From Streptococcus mitis SK564 (GTDB lineage Bacteria; Bacillota; Bacilli; Lactobacillales; Streptococcaceae), in assembly GCF_000148525.1 (NCBI RefSeq), contig NZ_AEDU01000019.1:33267-97266 (forward strand): a stretch of DNA of 64,000 bases, in the 5' to 3' direction. The notes under the pieces are model-generated. The model was not told where the DNA came from, searched no databases, and saw only the letters and a program-made list of their open reading frames with translations. A program made the translations under genes and the position numbers. This document shows positions 26,434-38,376 of the stretch, in pieces (the first letter of the stretch is position 1; every line of letters begins with the position of its first letter).

Positions 26434-27693
26434 ATGCTCGGAATTTTAACCTTTATTCTGGTTTTTGGGATTATTGTAGTGGTGCACGAGTTCGGACACT
26501 TCTACTTTGCCAAGAAATCAGGGATTCTAGTGCGTGAATTTGCCATTGGCATGGGACCCAAGATCTTTGCTCATATTGGCAAGGATGGAACGGCCTATAC
26601 CATTCGCATCTTGCCTCTGGGTGGCTATGTTCGCATGGCTGGTTGGGGTGATGATACAACTGAAATCAAGACAGGAACTCCTGTCAGTTTGACGCTTACT
26701 GATGATGGTAAGGTTAAACGCATCAATCTTTCAGGTAAAAAATTGGATCAAACAGCTCTTCCTATGCAGGTGACCCAGTTTGACTTTGAAGACAAGCTCT
26801 TTATCAAAGGATTGGTTCTGGAAGAAGAAAAAACATTTGCAGTGGATCACGATGCAACGGTTGTGGAAGCAGATGGAACTGAGGTTCGAATTGCTCCTTT
26901 GGATGTGCAATATCAAAATGCAACTATCTGGGGCAAACTGATTACCAACTTTGCAGGACCTATGAATAACTTTATCTTAGGTGTTGTTGTTTTCTGGATT
27001 TTAATCTTCATGCAGGGTGGTGTCAGAGATGTTGAGACAAACCAGTTCCATGTCATGCCCCAAGGGGCTTTGGCTAAGGTAGGAGTGCCAGAAACGGCTC
27101 AGATTACCAAGATTGGCTCACATGAGATTAGCAACTGGGAAAGCTTGATCCAAGCTGTTGAAACAGAAACCAAAGATAAGACGGCACCGACCTTGGATGT
27201 GACTATTTCCGAAAAGGGTAGTGACAAACAAGTAACTGTTACTCCTGAAGAAAATCAAGGTCCTTACCTTCTAGGTGTTCAACCGGGAATTAAGTCGGAC
27301 TTTCTATCCATGTTTGTAGGTGGATTTACAACTGCAGCTGACTCAGCTCTCCGAATTCTATCAGCTCTGAAAAATCTGATTTTCCAACCGGATTTGAACA
27401 AGCTAGGTGGACCTGTTGCCATCTTTAAGGCAAGTAGTGATGCTGCTAAAAATGGAATTGAGAATGTCTTGTACTTCTTAGCAGTGATTTCCATCAATAT
27501 CGGGATTTTTAACCTTATTCCGATTCCAGCTCTGGATGGTGGTAAGATTGTGCTCAATATCCTAGAAGCCATCCGCCGCAAACCATTGAAACAAGAAATT
27601 GAAACCTATGTCACCTTGGCCGGAGTGGTCATCATGGTTGTCTTGATGATTGCTGTGACCTGGAATGACATCATGCGACTCTTTTTTAGATAA
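26434..27693 (+). CDS. eep: site-2 intramembrane metalloprotease (RseP/Eep)
   Basis: 419 residues. Zinc site [17 protein letters not shown] in the first membrane helix (HEFGH about 18-22) and the third ligand in [11 protein letters not shown] near 355; a PDZ-like domain (about 200-270) lies between. In streptococci and enterococci Eep trims signal peptides and lipoprotein leaders to release peptide pheromones, and it cleaves anti-sigma-like proteins. The tiny peptide gene near 47.8 kb could be a substrate; that is speculation. Confidence 0.95.
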   Translation: MLGILTFILVFGIIVVVHEFGHFYFAKKSGILVREFAIGMGPKIFAHIGKDGTAYTIRILPLGGYVRMAGWGDDTTEIKTGTPVSLTLTDDGKVKRINLSGKKLDQTALPMQVTQFDFEDKLFIKGLVLEEEKTFAVDHDATVVEADGTEVRIAPLDVQYQNATIWGKLITNFAGPMNNFILGVVVFWILIFMQGGVRDVETNQFHVMPQGALAKVGVPETAQITKIGSHEISNWESLIQAVETETKDKTAPTLDVTISEKGSDKQVTVTPEENQGPYLLGVQPGIKSDFLSMFVGGFTTAADSALRILSALKNLIFQPDLNKLGGPVAIFKASSDAAKNGIENVLYFLAVISINIGIFNLIPIPALDGGKIVLNILEAIRRKPLKQEIETYVTLAGVVIMVVLMIAVTWNDIMRLFFR

Positions 27694-29559
<1,866 letters not shown>

Positions 29560-29578
29560 AAACTATAATCAGAAGAAA

Positions 29579-29617
29579 AACAAGGAAAAAATGTAACTAG
29601 TTTTTACCTTGTTTTTT
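29579..29617 (+). terminator. terminator of the uppS-proS operon
   Basis: ACAAGG, A-run, loop, T-run, CCTTGT and a T-run. The bglA promoter TATAAT (29621-29626) follows immediately. Confidence 0.75.
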
Positions 29618-29657
29618 CTGTATAATGGGAAAAATGAGTAGATAAAGAGGTAAATAT

Positions 29658-31037
29658 ATGCTAAGATTTCCAAAGGATTTTGTCTGGGGATCCTCTACTT
29701 CTGGGCCACAGACAGAAGGACGTATAGCTGGTGACGGTAAGGGAGATAATCTCTGGGATTATTGGTACCAAGTGGAGCCAAATCGATACTATAATGGGAT
29801 TGGTCCAGATAAGACATCGACATTTTATGAAAATTGGGAACAGGATATTGAGCTTTTGTTAGCGACTGGTCACACGGCTTTTCGGACTTCTATTCAGTGG
29901 TCACGGATTTTTCCACAAGGCTGTGGGAAAGTCAACCCTCAAGGTGTGGATTTTTATCGTAAGGTTTTTGAGGCTATTAAGGTTAAGGGGATTCGTCTGT
30001 TGGTTAATCTCTACCATTTTGATTTGCCTTTTGCTCTTCAAGAAGCTGGTGATGGTTGGGAAAATAAGGCGACGGTCTCAGCCTATGAAGACTATGCTCG
30101 TTTCTGTTTTGAGATTTATGGAGATTTAGTGGATCAATGGATTACCTTTAACGAGCCCATCGTTCCTGTAGAATTTGGCTATTTTTACGATGCCCATTAT
30201 CCACATAAGGTGGATGCAGAGGCAGCAGTTAAAGTAGCCTATCATACACAATTGGCTAGCAGTCGGGCGGTCAAGGCCTGCCATGAACTCTTGCCTGATT
30301 CCAAGATTGGGATTGTTCTCAACTTGACACTGGCTTATCCACGTAGTCAGCATCCTGCTGATGTCAAAGCAGCTCGCATTGCGGATCTTTTTCAAGCTCA
30401 ATCTTTTTTAGACCCATCTGTTTTGGGGACTTATCCACAGGAGTTGGTAGAAATCTTGCATGAACACGGTCTCTTGCCTGATGCCACAGAGGAAGAGTTG
30501 GAAGTCATTCGTGATAATACGGTAGACTTCCTTGGTGTCAATTACTATCAACCTTTGCGCGTTATGGCACCTCGATTTGCTAAGAATCCAGAGAGTCCTC
30601 TTTTGCCAGAACATTTTTACGAGCCTTATGTGATGCCTGGGCGTAAAATCAATCCTCATCGTGGCTGGGAGATTTATGAGCAAGGGATTTATGATATTGC
30701 CCAAAATATCAAGGAAAATTATGGTAATATCGAGTGGATGTTGACAGAGAATGGTATGGGTGTTGAAGGAGAGGAAAAATTCCGTCAAGATGGGATGATT
30801 CAAGATGATTATCGTATTGACTTTGTAAAAGGTCATCTTCGTGAACTGCACCGTGCCATTGAAGACGGAGCCAATTGTAAGGGCTACTTAATTTGGACCT
30901 TTATCGATTGTTGGTCATGGCTCAATAGCTATAAAAATCGCTACGGTTTGGTCGAGCTAGACTTGGAAACGCAAGAACGTCGTCTGAAAAAATCAGGGCA
31001 CTGGTTCAAGGAATTAAGCGACAATAATGGATTTTAA
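29658..31037 (+). CDS. bglA: 6-phospho-beta-glucosidase, GH1
   Basis: 459 residues of a glycosyl hydrolase family 1 barrel. The acid/base Glu is in QWITFNEP (about 165) and the nucleophile Glu in WMLTENGMG (about 364). GH1 enzymes in streptococci hydrolyse PTS-imported phospho-beta-glucosides such as cellobiose-6-P to glucose and glucose-6-P. No PTS genes adjoin it. It has its own promoter (TATAAT 29621-29626) and a GAGGT SD. Confidence 0.9.
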   Translation: MLRFPKDFVWGSSTSGPQTEGRIAGDGKGDNLWDYWYQVEPNRYYNGIGPDKTSTFYENWEQDIELLLATGHTAFRTSIQWSRIFPQGCGKVNPQGVDFYRKVFEAIKVKGIRLLVNLYHFDLPFALQEAGDGWENKATVSAYEDYARFCFEIYGDLVDQWITFNEPIVPVEFGYFYDAHYPHKVDAEAAVKVAYHTQLASSRAVKACHELLPDSKIGIVLNLTLAYPRSQHPADVKAARIADLFQAQSFLDPSVLGTYPQELVEILHEHGLLPDATEEELEVIRDNTVDFLGVNYYQPLRVMAPRFAKNPESPLLPEHFYEPYVMPGRKINPHRGWEIYEQGIYDIAQNIKENYGNIEWMLTENGMGVEGEEKFRQDGMIQDDYRIDFVKGHLRELHRAIEDGANCKGYLIWTFIDCWSWLNSYKNRYGLVELDLETQERRLKKSGHWFKELSDNNGF

Positions 31038-31099
31038 CAAGGACTCTGACTGATTATCCTAATTGGTCAGAGTCTTTTGCTTACAGGAGCTTAATTTGA

Positions 31100-31193
31100 A
31101 CTATACCAATTTTAACTCTTGACAAGTGAAAGAAACAAGTATATACTGTTTTTGCTGATTCTATAAAAGAGGAATTAGACTATACCAATTTAA
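31100..31193 (+). promoter_or_regulatory. glmS promoter with duplicated operator-like motif
   Basis: A strong promoter TTGACA (31119-31124), 17 bp, TATACT (31142-31147) is bracketed by two copies of ACTATACCAATTT, at 31100-31112 and 31179-31191. The reverse complement, AAATTGGTATAGT, resembles NagR/DasR-type GntR operators, and NagR represses glmS in other streptococci. The assignment to NagR is inference. Confidence 0.6.
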
Positions 31194-31227
31194 GGAGAAA
31201 GCACAGCTTGCCTGTGTCGTATATACT

Positions 31228-33036
31228 ATGTGTGGAATTGTTGGTGTTGTTGGAAACACAAATGCAACTGATATTTTGATTCAAGGGCTTGAAAAGCTCG
31301 AATACCGTGGCTATGATTCTGCGGGGATTTTTGTCTTAGGTGGTGCTGAGAACCATTTGGTGAAGGCTGTTGGTCGTATCGCAGAATTGTCTGCCAAGAC
31401 AGCTGGTGTTGAGGGAACAACTGGTATTGGACACACTCGTTGGGCTACTCATGGAAAACCAACTGAAGACAATGCTCACCCACATCGATCTGAGACTGAA
31501 CGTTTTATTTTGGTGCACAATGGGGTGATTGAAAACTACCTTGAAATCAAGGAAGAATACCTTGCAGGTCACCATTTCAAGGGGCAAACAGATACTGAAA
31601 TCGCCGTTCATTTGATTGGAAAATTTGCGGAAGAAGAAGGCCTCTCAGTTCTTGAAGCCTTCAAAAAAGCTCTTCACATCATCCGTGGTTCTTATGCTTT
31701 TGCCTTGGTTGACTCACAAGACTCTGAAGTCATTTACGTGGCTAAGAACAAATCTCCACTTTTGATTGGTCTTGGGGAAGGCTACAACATGGTTTGCTCA
31801 GATGCTATGGCTATGATTCGTGAGACCAACCAATACATGGAAATTCATGACCAAGAGTTGGTAATCGTCAAGGCTGATAGTGTGGAAGTTCAAGACTATG
31901 ATGGCAACAGTCGTGAACGTGCTAGCTATACTGCGGAACTTGACTTGTCTGATATCGGTAAGGGAACTTACCCTTACTATATGCTTAAGGAAATCGATGA
32001 GCAACCAACGGTTATGCGTAAACTCATCCAAGCCTACACAGATGAGGCTGGTCAAGTTGTCGTAGACCCAGCTATCATCCAGGCTGTTCAAGACGCAGAC
32101 CGTATCTACATCCTTGCAGCTGGGACATCTTACCACGCAGGATTTGCTTCTAAGAAAATGTTGGAAGAATTGACAGATACACCAGTTGAACTTGGAATCT
32201 CATCTGAGTGGGGCTACGGTATGCCACTTCTCAGCAAGAAACCACTCTTCATCTTTATCAGCCAATCTGGTGAAACAGCGGATAGTCGTCAGGTTTTGGT
32301 TAAGGCTAATGAAATGGGAATCCCAAGTTTGACAGTGACAAATGTCCCAGGTTCAACTCTTTCACGTGAAGCTAACCATACCATACTCCTTCACGCAGGA
32401 CCTGAAATTGCCGTGGCATCAACTAAAGCCTATACAGCGCAAATCGCAGCCCTTGCCTTCTTAGCAAAAGCAGTCGGAGAAGCAAATGGCAATGCTAAAG
32501 CGCAAGCCTTTGACCTGGTTCATGAGTTGTCAATCGTAGCTCAGTCTATCGAATCAACTCTTTCAGAGAAAGAAACTATTGAAGCCAAGGTTCGTGAGCT
32601 TCTTGAAACAACTCGCAACGCCTTTTATATTGGGCGTGGTCAAGATTACTACGTAGCTATGGAAGCAAGTCTCAAACTTAAAGAGATTTCTTACATCCAG
32701 TGTGAAGGCTTTGCGGCAGGAGAACTCAAGCACGGAACTATTGCCTTGATTGAAGAAGGAACGCCTGTTTTGGCCCTCTTGTCAGATCCAGTTCTTGCCA
32801 ACCACACTCGTGGAAATATCCAAGAGGTGGCAGCCCGTGGTGCCAAGGTTCTCACTATCGCAGAAGAAAATGTTGCCAAAGATACAGACGATATCGTCCT
32901 TACGACTGTACACCCTTACCTCTCACCAATCTCAATGGTCGTACCAACACAATTGGTCGCTTACTTTGCAACACTCCACCGTGGTCTTGATGTGGATAAA
33001 CCACGTAACCTTGCTAAGTCAGTAACGGTAGAATAA
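31228..33036 (+). CDS. glmS: glutamine-fructose-6-phosphate aminotransferase
   Basis: 602 residues. The start is fixed by MCGIVGVVG, because Cys2 must become the N-terminal nucleophile of the glutaminase domain. Two SIS domains follow ([27 protein letters not shown]), and the C-terminal tail [13 protein letters not shown] is typical. It commits fructose-6-P to UDP-GlcNAc synthesis. The only good SD (AAGGAG, 31192-31197) is 30 bases from the ATG, with a small hairpin between. No glmS ribozyme was seen. Confidence 0.97.
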   Translation: MCGIVGVVGNTNATDILIQGLEKLEYRGYDSAGIFVLGGAENHLVKAVGRIAELSAKTAGVEGTTGIGHTRWATHGKPTEDNAHPHRSETERFILVHNGVIENYLEIKEEYLAGHHFKGQTDTEIAVHLIGKFAEEEGLSVLEAFKKALHIIRGSYAFALVDSQDSEVIYVAKNKSPLLIGLGEGYNMVCSDAMAMIRETNQYMEIHDQELVIVKADSVEVQDYDGNSRERASYTAELDLSDIGKGTYPYYMLKEIDEQPTVMRKLIQAYTDEAGQVVVDPAIIQAVQDADRIYILAAGTSYHAGFASKKMLEELTDTPVELGISSEWGYGMPLLSKKPLFIFISQSGETADSRQVLVKANEMGIPSLTVTNVPGSTLSREANHTILLHAGPEIAVASTKAYTAQIAALAFLAKAVGEANGNAKAQAFDLVHELSIVAQSIESTLSEKETIEAKVRELLETTRNAFYIGRGQDYYVAMEASLKLKEISYIQCEGFAAGELKHGTIALIEEGTPVLALLSDPVLANHTRGNIQEVAARGAKVLTIAEENVAKDTDDIVLTTVHPYLSPISMVVPTQLVAYFATLHRGLDVDKPRNLAKSVTVE

Positions 33037-33040
33037 GCTA

Positions 33041-33066
33041 AAAAAGTCTAGTTATCTAGGCTTTTT
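33041..33066 (+). terminator. terminator of glmS
   Basis: AAAAAGTCTAG, TTAT loop, CTAGGCTTTTT. Confidence 0.85.
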
Positions 33067-33154
33067 CTTGTGAGCAAATCGGTTGCTTGTAGTCAAGATT
33101 CGTGTTAGAATAATTTTTCAAAATGAAGGACCGAAATAGATAAGGAGAATCACT

Positions 33155-34204
33155 GTGGTAGAATTGGGAATTTCAACATTTGGGGAAACAACGGAGCTTG
33201 AAGGGACTGGACAGACTTACAGTCATGCCGAACGCATTCGTCAGTTGGTAGCAGAGATTGAACTGGCTGACAAGGTTGGTTTGGATGTATATGGGATTGG
33301 TGAGCACCATCGAGCGGATTTTGCGGTATCTGCGCCAGAGATTGTCCTGGCAGCTGGGGCAGTCAATACCAAGAAAATCCGTTTGACCAGTGCAGTCAGC
33401 ATTCTCTCGAGCATGGATCCGATTCGCTTGTTCCAACAGTATGCCACTATCGATGCTTTGTCAAATGGACGTGCGGAGATTATGGCCGGAAGGGGTTCTT
33501 TCACGGAATCTTTTCCCTTGTTTGGATATGATTTGAAAGACTACGAAGCCCTTTTTGATGAGAAATTAGACTTGCTCCAGTTAGTTAATGAAAAGACCAA
33601 GTTAGACTGGCAAGGTCGCTTGACCCAAACAATCTCTGGCAGAGAAGTTTATCCTCGTCCAGTTCAGGACAAATTGCCCTTGTGGATAGCGACAGGTGGT
33701 CATGTCGAATCAACAGTGAAGATTGCTCAGGCAGGCCTACCGATTGTCTATGCCATTATTGGTGGCAATCCTAGTTATTTTAAAAAGTTGATTCAGGCTT
33801 ATCGTGAGATTGGGAGCGAAGCGGGTCATGCCAGTCATGAACTAAAGGTTGGAGCCCATTCTTGGGGCTGGATTGCTGAAGATGGCGAGCAGACGGTGAA
33901 AGATTATTTCCATCCGACCAAGCAAGTGGTGGATGCTATTTCCAAAGACCGTCCGCACTGGCAGGAGTTGACCTATGAGCAATATTTGGAGCAAGTTGGG
34001 CCAAATGGTGCTATGTTTGTGGGCAATCCAGATCAGGTGGCCGAAAAATTGATTCGCATGATTGAGGATCTAGGTTTGGACAGCTTCATGCTCCATCTAC
34101 CGCTTGGTTCTATGCCTCATGACCAGGTTCTGAGAGCTATTGAACTCTTCGGAACACAAGTTGCACCCAAAGTACGGACTTATTTTGCCATGAAAGAGGC
34201 TTAA
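33155..34204 (+). CDS. LLM-class flavin-dependent oxidoreductase
   Basis: 349 residues, started at GTG 33155 with an AAGGAGA SD. It belongs to the bacterial luciferase-like monooxygenase family: MVELGISTFGETT at the N-terminus, then GIGEHHRADFAVSAPEIVLAA and EIMAGRGSFTESFPLFGYD, which shape the FMN and flavin-reductase-dependent active site. The substrate is unknown. Single gene ended by a hairpin at 34212-34232. Confidence 0.87.
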   Translation: MVELGISTFGETTELEGTGQTYSHAERIRQLVAEIELADKVGLDVYGIGEHHRADFAVSAPEIVLAAGAVNTKKIRLTSAVSILSSMDPIRLFQQYATIDALSNGRAEIMAGRGSFTESFPLFGYDLKDYEALFDEKLDLLQLVNEKTKLDWQGRLTQTISGREVYPRPVQDKLPLWIATGGHVESTVKIAQAGLPIVYAIIGGNPSYFKKLIQAYREIGSEAGHASHELKVGAHSWGWIAEDGEQTVKDYFHPTKQVVDAISKDRPHWQELTYEQYLEQVGPNGAMFVGNPDQVAEKLIRMIEDLGLDSFMLHLPLGSMPHDQVLRAIELFGTQVAPKVRTYFAMKEA

Positions 34205-34211
34205 TAAAAAA

Positions 34212-34288
34212 TCCTAATCAAGTTTATTAGGACAACAAATATTGTACAAAAATCAATCCCCCGAGCTATAATGCTTGGGGGATTTTTC
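34212..34288. terminator. two terminators between convergent genes
   Basis: TCCTAAT/ATTAGGA (34212-34232), then AATCCCCCGAGC/GCTTGGGGGATT with flanking A and T runs (34252-34287). The second works on both strands, for the oxidoreductase gene and the convergent pullulanase gene. Confidence 0.8.
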
Positions 34289-34303
34289 TATAGGAGGGCT
34301 AGT

Positions 34304-37300
34304 TTAGTTCTCTTTTTTGTTTTTTAGCAAGAAACCGAGACCTAGAAGGGCAAGGAGGCTGATTCCTGCATACAGGAGTTTGTTATCGTTTTTGGTTCCT
34401 GTATTTGGAAGTTCAGCTTGTTTAGCTGGAGTTGCAGGTATATTTTCCTTGTTAGAGTTATCTACCGATTCGTTTCGAACAGCTTCACTTACAGATGATG
34501 CTTGTACTTCTTGTGCTGGTTGTGAAACTTGTGTAGTTTGTGAATCAGTTGTAGCTTGGCTAGGTTTATTTTCTGCATCAGCTACTGTTGCAGATGGTTT
34601 AGTAGAATCAGGTTTAGCTTCTGGAGCTGGATCTTGATGTGCAGGGTGAGAAGCTTCATTTTGATGTTCAGGCTTGGAAGGGGTTGAGTCTGGTTTCTCT
34701 TCTGCAGTTGACTCATGGTTAGTTCCATTTTGAGAGACTCGAAGAACAGTAGCTGTAAGGGCGTTTAATTTCAAGCCTTTTTCGGTCCATTCAAGTCCTT
34801 TCGGGTTGGCAATTCCGACTGGTCCTGCTTGGTTTTCATCTGCCAAAACTTCAGCATTTCTGAGGTGGGCAAAGGCAGTTCCCAAATTAAATTCGCGAGC
34901 TTTTTCGTCCGCATTGACAAAGACTGCGTAGATATCTCCGTTTGGAGCAGTGATTTGGTAGCCAATCACTACGTCCTCTTTTGCCACACCATTTTGACCT
35001 GGAACAGTGATGAGGTGGACACGGTCTTTGATATCTTGAAGACTCTTAAGTCGGAAGGCATCTGTAGATTGACGAAGGGCAATCAACCCTTTCATATAGT
35101 CACGGCTCTTGACATTTTCAGGATAAGCTTTACCATCTGTAGCCTTAGTCCAGTCAAACTTGTTGACTGCATCGCTAGAATCGTAAGAGTCATGGATGAA
35201 GTAAGGATAGTCAAATGGATTGCCGTCCTTATCACGCAACAAGTGAGATTTGTTTGGTTGTTTGTCCTCTGCTACTGGAGTCTTGTAGGCTGGGTCACGG
35301 AATTGTTTAGTGCGACCATATTCCTGACCAGAGTGGATAAATGGAGTTCCTTGAGCTGTCAAGACCATGAGGTTTCCAAGTCGCAAACGACGGTGGATTT
35401 CAGCATAGTTCTCAGCCTTGCTTGGGTCTTTTTTGATAGACTGGGCAATGATGTCAAAGAGGGTCAAGTTATCATGGGCTGCGATGTATTGGATGACATC
35501 TCCAGGGCTGTCTGCTTCAAAGTTGGTTGGTTGAGCAATGAGATTTTTAAAGACAGTGTTGATATCACGCTTGCCACCTGTGATAAAGGCAGGTTGACCT
35601 TCGTTTGGATAACCAGACTTGAGGTTGTTGCGGATGTCATCTGAGAAGACAGCGACAGTATCGGTATGTTTCATCCAATCTTGGTCAGCAGCTTTAGTAG
35701 GCATGTTTTCATCGCCAGCATAGGTTCTCCAACCTTCACCCAGCATGATTAGGTTTGGATTGAGGGCGCGTGCAGCCTTGTAAGCTTCTTCGATAGAAGC
35801 CGCATCGTGGTCTCCCATCATATCGAAACGGAATCCATCCACTTTGTAGGTATCAACTAGATATTTGATAGAGTCAACTAGGAGTCGTTTGGTCATATGG
35901 TGGGTTGTCCCCAAGCGTCCACCACCAAAGCTAGTTCGAGGTGTTCCATCAGCATCCATAAAGTGGTAGTAGTTTGGCTCTAAATCTTCAAAGATATCGA
36001 CTTTGGCTGTATGGTTGTAAACTACGTCCAGGATAGCTCCCATGCCACGTTTGTGGATCTCATTGATGAGGTTTTTAAACTCTGCGATTCGTTTTTCTGG
36101 ATTTTTAGGATCGCTTGAATACATACCAGTCAATGAGAAGTAGTTTTGAGGATCATATCCCCAGTTGTAGTTGCTGTTGCTTGAAGCATAGTCAGACAAG
36201 CGTTCATGGTTTTTCAATTCATTGACAAAGTAGTAAGACAAGACTGGAAGGAGCTGGATGTGGGTTACCCCCAAGTCTTTGAGATAGTCTAGTTTTTCAA
36301 TAAAGGCTTCAAAGGTACCAAATGGTTTGGTCAAGTCTTTTGCAATGGCAGGATCTGAAGTGAAGTCACGCACATGAGCTTCGTAGATAACGGCATCTTC
36401 ACGAGTCTTGAAGTTGTGAATCTTACCATAAGTCAAGTCTTGAGGTCCTAGTTTAGCTGGATCTACAAAGGCAGCTTTAGCCACTTTATGGGAAGCGTCT
36501 GTTTTTGCAAGATCGCTGTTCCAAGCAGCGAGGGACTTAGCGTAAGGATCGAGTGCAAGAACAGTTTTACCTTGACGCTCAATTTGGTATTGATAATAGT
36601 ATCCAGTGAAATCCGTGATTCCTAATTTGTTTGTGCTATCTAGAGTTTGTTTCCAAGTTCCTCTTTCCCCTTTTTCAAGAGCGACAGTTCCAACCACTTT
36701 TTCAGGGTCATTCTTGTCGTAGACAACAACAGAAACCTTATCAGCACTTGGTGACCAGAGAGTTAAATCAACCTGTTTTCCTTCTTCTTTGAGCTCAGCA
36801 CCAAGTTTACCATCATAGCTGTAAGTCTCATCTTTAAGACGCCAGCTTGTTTTGGTAGTGAATTTGTCAGAGTTGTAGCTAACGGTATAAGGATGTTTTG
36901 TGTCAGAGAAATCTCCGCTGTAGGTCACTTTCTTACCAGCTTCATCGATTGCAACATCGGTGATAGTTACTTTGTTTCCTAGGTGATTAGTGATGTTGGA
37001 GTGTTTGAGGATATCCTCTTTTTTAGCACCGACTAGTGTTGAAAAACTACTTTCAATGCTAGAAGTTCCTACGTGCTGAGCCCCTGTCATACGAATATCA
37101 TGGACATAGTATGGATTTGTGTAAATCGATTCGTCATCGTCTTTTAGGAAAATTTGGCTATGATTTTTCAAATCTGTGAACTTATAATCTTCTTTACGGA
37201 TTTTCACATCGTCTCTTTGTTTGTTTCTGTCTAGTAATAAAAATCCAAGGTCTTTAGCTGCATCTTTGAGTGGAATATCGATATAGCGACCATATTTGCC

Positions 37301-38176
37301 TGTAGCCGTAAAGTCTGTTCCGTTAGGCCATTCACCACTACTTGGCTCTTTCACATCTCCCCAGTACCAGAGAGATTTCTTGTCATAGTTGCCATCTGTG
37401 CGGTAATAGTTGACGCGAACAGTTCCTGCAGGTTGTGGCTCGTAAGAGAAAACCTTGTAATCTTGGTCCAACCAAGCCTCGTTCATTTTTGGAACTAGTT
37501 TTTCGACCGATTTATCGCCGGTTAGATTTTTTCCAGCTGTATTATTGATGAGGAAGCTAATTTTCTTGGCTTGTTCTCCCTTTAATTTGACATCTAGGTA
37601 GTAGCCATAGTCATCTTTTTTGGCATCTTTGAAGGACAAGGCTCCGTTAGGCCAGTTTTCAGATGGTTTTTCAACATCGTCCCAAGTCCATAGTCCTTGA
37701 CTATCCTTGTTTTCTTCAGGAAGTTTTTTGACGTGGATACGGAAGTAATTGTCTTCGATTGGCTCTTCTGCCTTAGTTTCAGTCGTTGCTGGACTAGTAG
37801 AAGTAGTTGGCTCACTTGAACGATCTTGTCCAGTTTGTGGTGCTGGATCAGTTGAGCTTGCAGCAGGACTAAGTGGCTCTGTTGCGGGTTTTTCTTCTGT
37901 TTTCTCTAGGGAAGCGTTTGCATTTCTGGGTGAAGAAAAATCGCTTTCGTTCTTGCCAGCGATGTTTGTTGCATCAGTAAGAGGTTGGGCAAGGGCAGTA
38001 GTAGTTTCACTATTACTTGCGTTAGTGGTTGGTGTACTTTCGTTGGCTGAGATAGTTGGCGTAGCCATAGCAAGTAGGACAAGGCTTGCGCCGATAAGGA
38101 CAGAACCAGTTCCATTTTTGAGGGAACGGATGCTGTAGACCATTTTTTTCTCAGTTTGAGCTGGTGTTTTTCTCAT
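34304..38176 (-). CDS. spuA: cell-wall-anchored pullulanase / alkaline amylopullulanase
   Basis: 1290 residues. YSIRK-type signal peptide (VYSIRSLKNGTGSVLIG, about 14-30). A Ser/Thr/Pro-rich spacer follows, then two CBM41-like glycogen-binding modules (about 140-350, each with a WLWGDV- or WTWDDV-like motif). Next come an N-terminal pullulanase domain and a GH13 barrel with DVVYNHTA, GFRFDMMGDHD (nucleophile Asp) and MLGEGW (acid/base Glu). A long Pro/Glu/Ser tail precedes the sortase signal LPNTG (about 1256). It cuts alpha-1,6 links in glycogen at the cell surface. GGAGA SD. A promoter with an overlapping cre site lies upstream. Confidence 0.95.
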   Translation of the reverse strand: MRKTPAQTEKKMVYSIRSLKNGTGSVLIGASLVLLAMATPTISANESTPTTNASNSETTTALAQPLTDATNIAGKNESDFSSPRNANASLEKTEEKPATEPLSPAASSTDPAPQTGQDRSSEPTTSTSPATTETKAEEPIEDNYFRIHVKKLPEENKDSQGLWTWDDVEKPSENWPNGALSFKDAKKDDYGYYLDVKLKGEQAKKISFLINNTAGKNLTGDKSVEKLVPKMNEAWLDQDYKVFSYEPQPAGTVRVNYYRTDGNYDKKSLWYWGDVKEPSSGEWPNGTDFTATGKYGRYIDIPLKDAAKDLGFLLLDRNKQRDDVKIRKEDYKFTDLKNHSQIFLKDDDESIYTNPYYVHDIRMTGAQHVGTSSIESSFSTLVGAKKEDILKHSNITNHLGNKVTITDVAIDEAGKKVTYSGDFSDTKHPYTVSYNSDKFTTKTSWRLKDETYSYDGKLGAELKEEGKQVDLTLWSPSADKVSVVVYDKNDPEKVVGTVALEKGERGTWKQTLDSTNKLGITDFTGYYYQYQIERQGKTVLALDPYAKSLAAWNSDLAKTDASHKVAKAAFVDPAKLGPQDLTYGKIHNFKTREDAVIYEAHVRDFTSDPAIAKDLTKPFGTFEAFIEKLDYLKDLGVTHIQLLPVLSYYFVNELKNHERLSDYASSNSNYNWGYDPQNYFSLTGMYSSDPKNPEKRIAEFKNLINEIHKRGMGAILDVVYNHTAKVDIFEDLEPNYYHFMDADGTPRTSFGGGRLGTTHHMTKRLLVDSIKYLVDTYKVDGFRFDMMGDHDAASIEEAYKAARALNPNLIMLGEGWRTYAGDENMPTKAADQDWMKHTDTVAVFSDDIRNNLKSGYPNEGQPAFITGGKRDINTVFKNLIAQPTNFEADSPGDVIQYIAAHDNLTLFDIIAQSIKKDPSKAENYAEIHRRLRLGNLMVLTAQGTPFIHSGQEYGRTKQFRDPAYKTPVAEDKQPNKSHLLRDKDGNPFDYPYFIHDSYDSSDAVNKFDWTKATDGKAYPENVKSRDYMKGLIALRQSTDAFRLKSLQDIKDRVHLITVPGQNGVAKEDVVIGYQITAPNGDIYAVFVNADEKAREFNLGTAFAHLRNAEVLADENQAGPVGIANPKGLEWTEKGLKLNALTATVLRVSQNGTNHESTAEEKPDSTPSKPEHQNEASHPAHQDPAPEAKPDSTKPSATVADAENKPSQATTDSQTTQVSQPAQEVQASSVSEAVRNESVDNSNKENIPATPAKQAELPNTGTKNDNKLLYAGISLLALLGLGFLLKNKKEN

Positions 38177-38207
38177 GATGATTCTCCAATCAATAAATTT
38201 CTATATC

Positions 38208-38246
38208 AGTATAGCATGTAGTAAAACAATATGCAAGCGTTTTCTC
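38208..38246 (-). promoter_or_regulatory. pullulanase promoter overlapped by a cre site
   Basis: On the minus strand: -35 TTGCAT (38231-38236), 17 bp, extended -10 TGCTATACT (hexamer 38208-38213). On the plus strand ATGCAAGCGTTTTC (38231-38244) fits the cre consensus except at its last two positions and covers the -35. Repression by CcpA on good carbon sources is expected. Confidence 0.7.
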
Positions 38247-38341
38247 GAAATTAAAATAAAAGAAAAATCGCAACAGGTTTTGCTACGATTTAGCTAGTAT
38301 TTCTCATAGGAAAAGATTTTGTCAAAAAATCGTCAATCCCC

Positions 38342-38370
38342 TTGAAAAATCTAGCTAAATAGGATATAAT
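38342..38370 (+). promoter_or_regulatory. rpoB promoter
   Basis: TTGAAA (38342-38347), 17 bp, TATAAT (38365-38370). The leader to the rpoB start is about 245 nt. Confidence 0.75.
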
Positions 38371-38376
38371 GTAAAT

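Noticed and set aside
31038..31227. glmS ribozyme
   Set aside because: The leader is too short and lacks the conserved core; promoter and operator-like repeats explain it better.
31219..31230. Second glmS promoter with TATACT next to the ATG
   Set aside because: No -35 and no TGn extension; the similarity to the upstream -10 is not enough.
34829..35644. 271-codon ORF opposite the pullulanase gene
   Set aside because: Long only because the minus-strand gene has few stop-generating codons in this frame; composition is not protein-like and there is no SD.
37749..38138. 129-codon ORF opposite the pullulanase Ser/Thr-rich region
   Set aside because: It mirrors a low-complexity coding region; no start signals.
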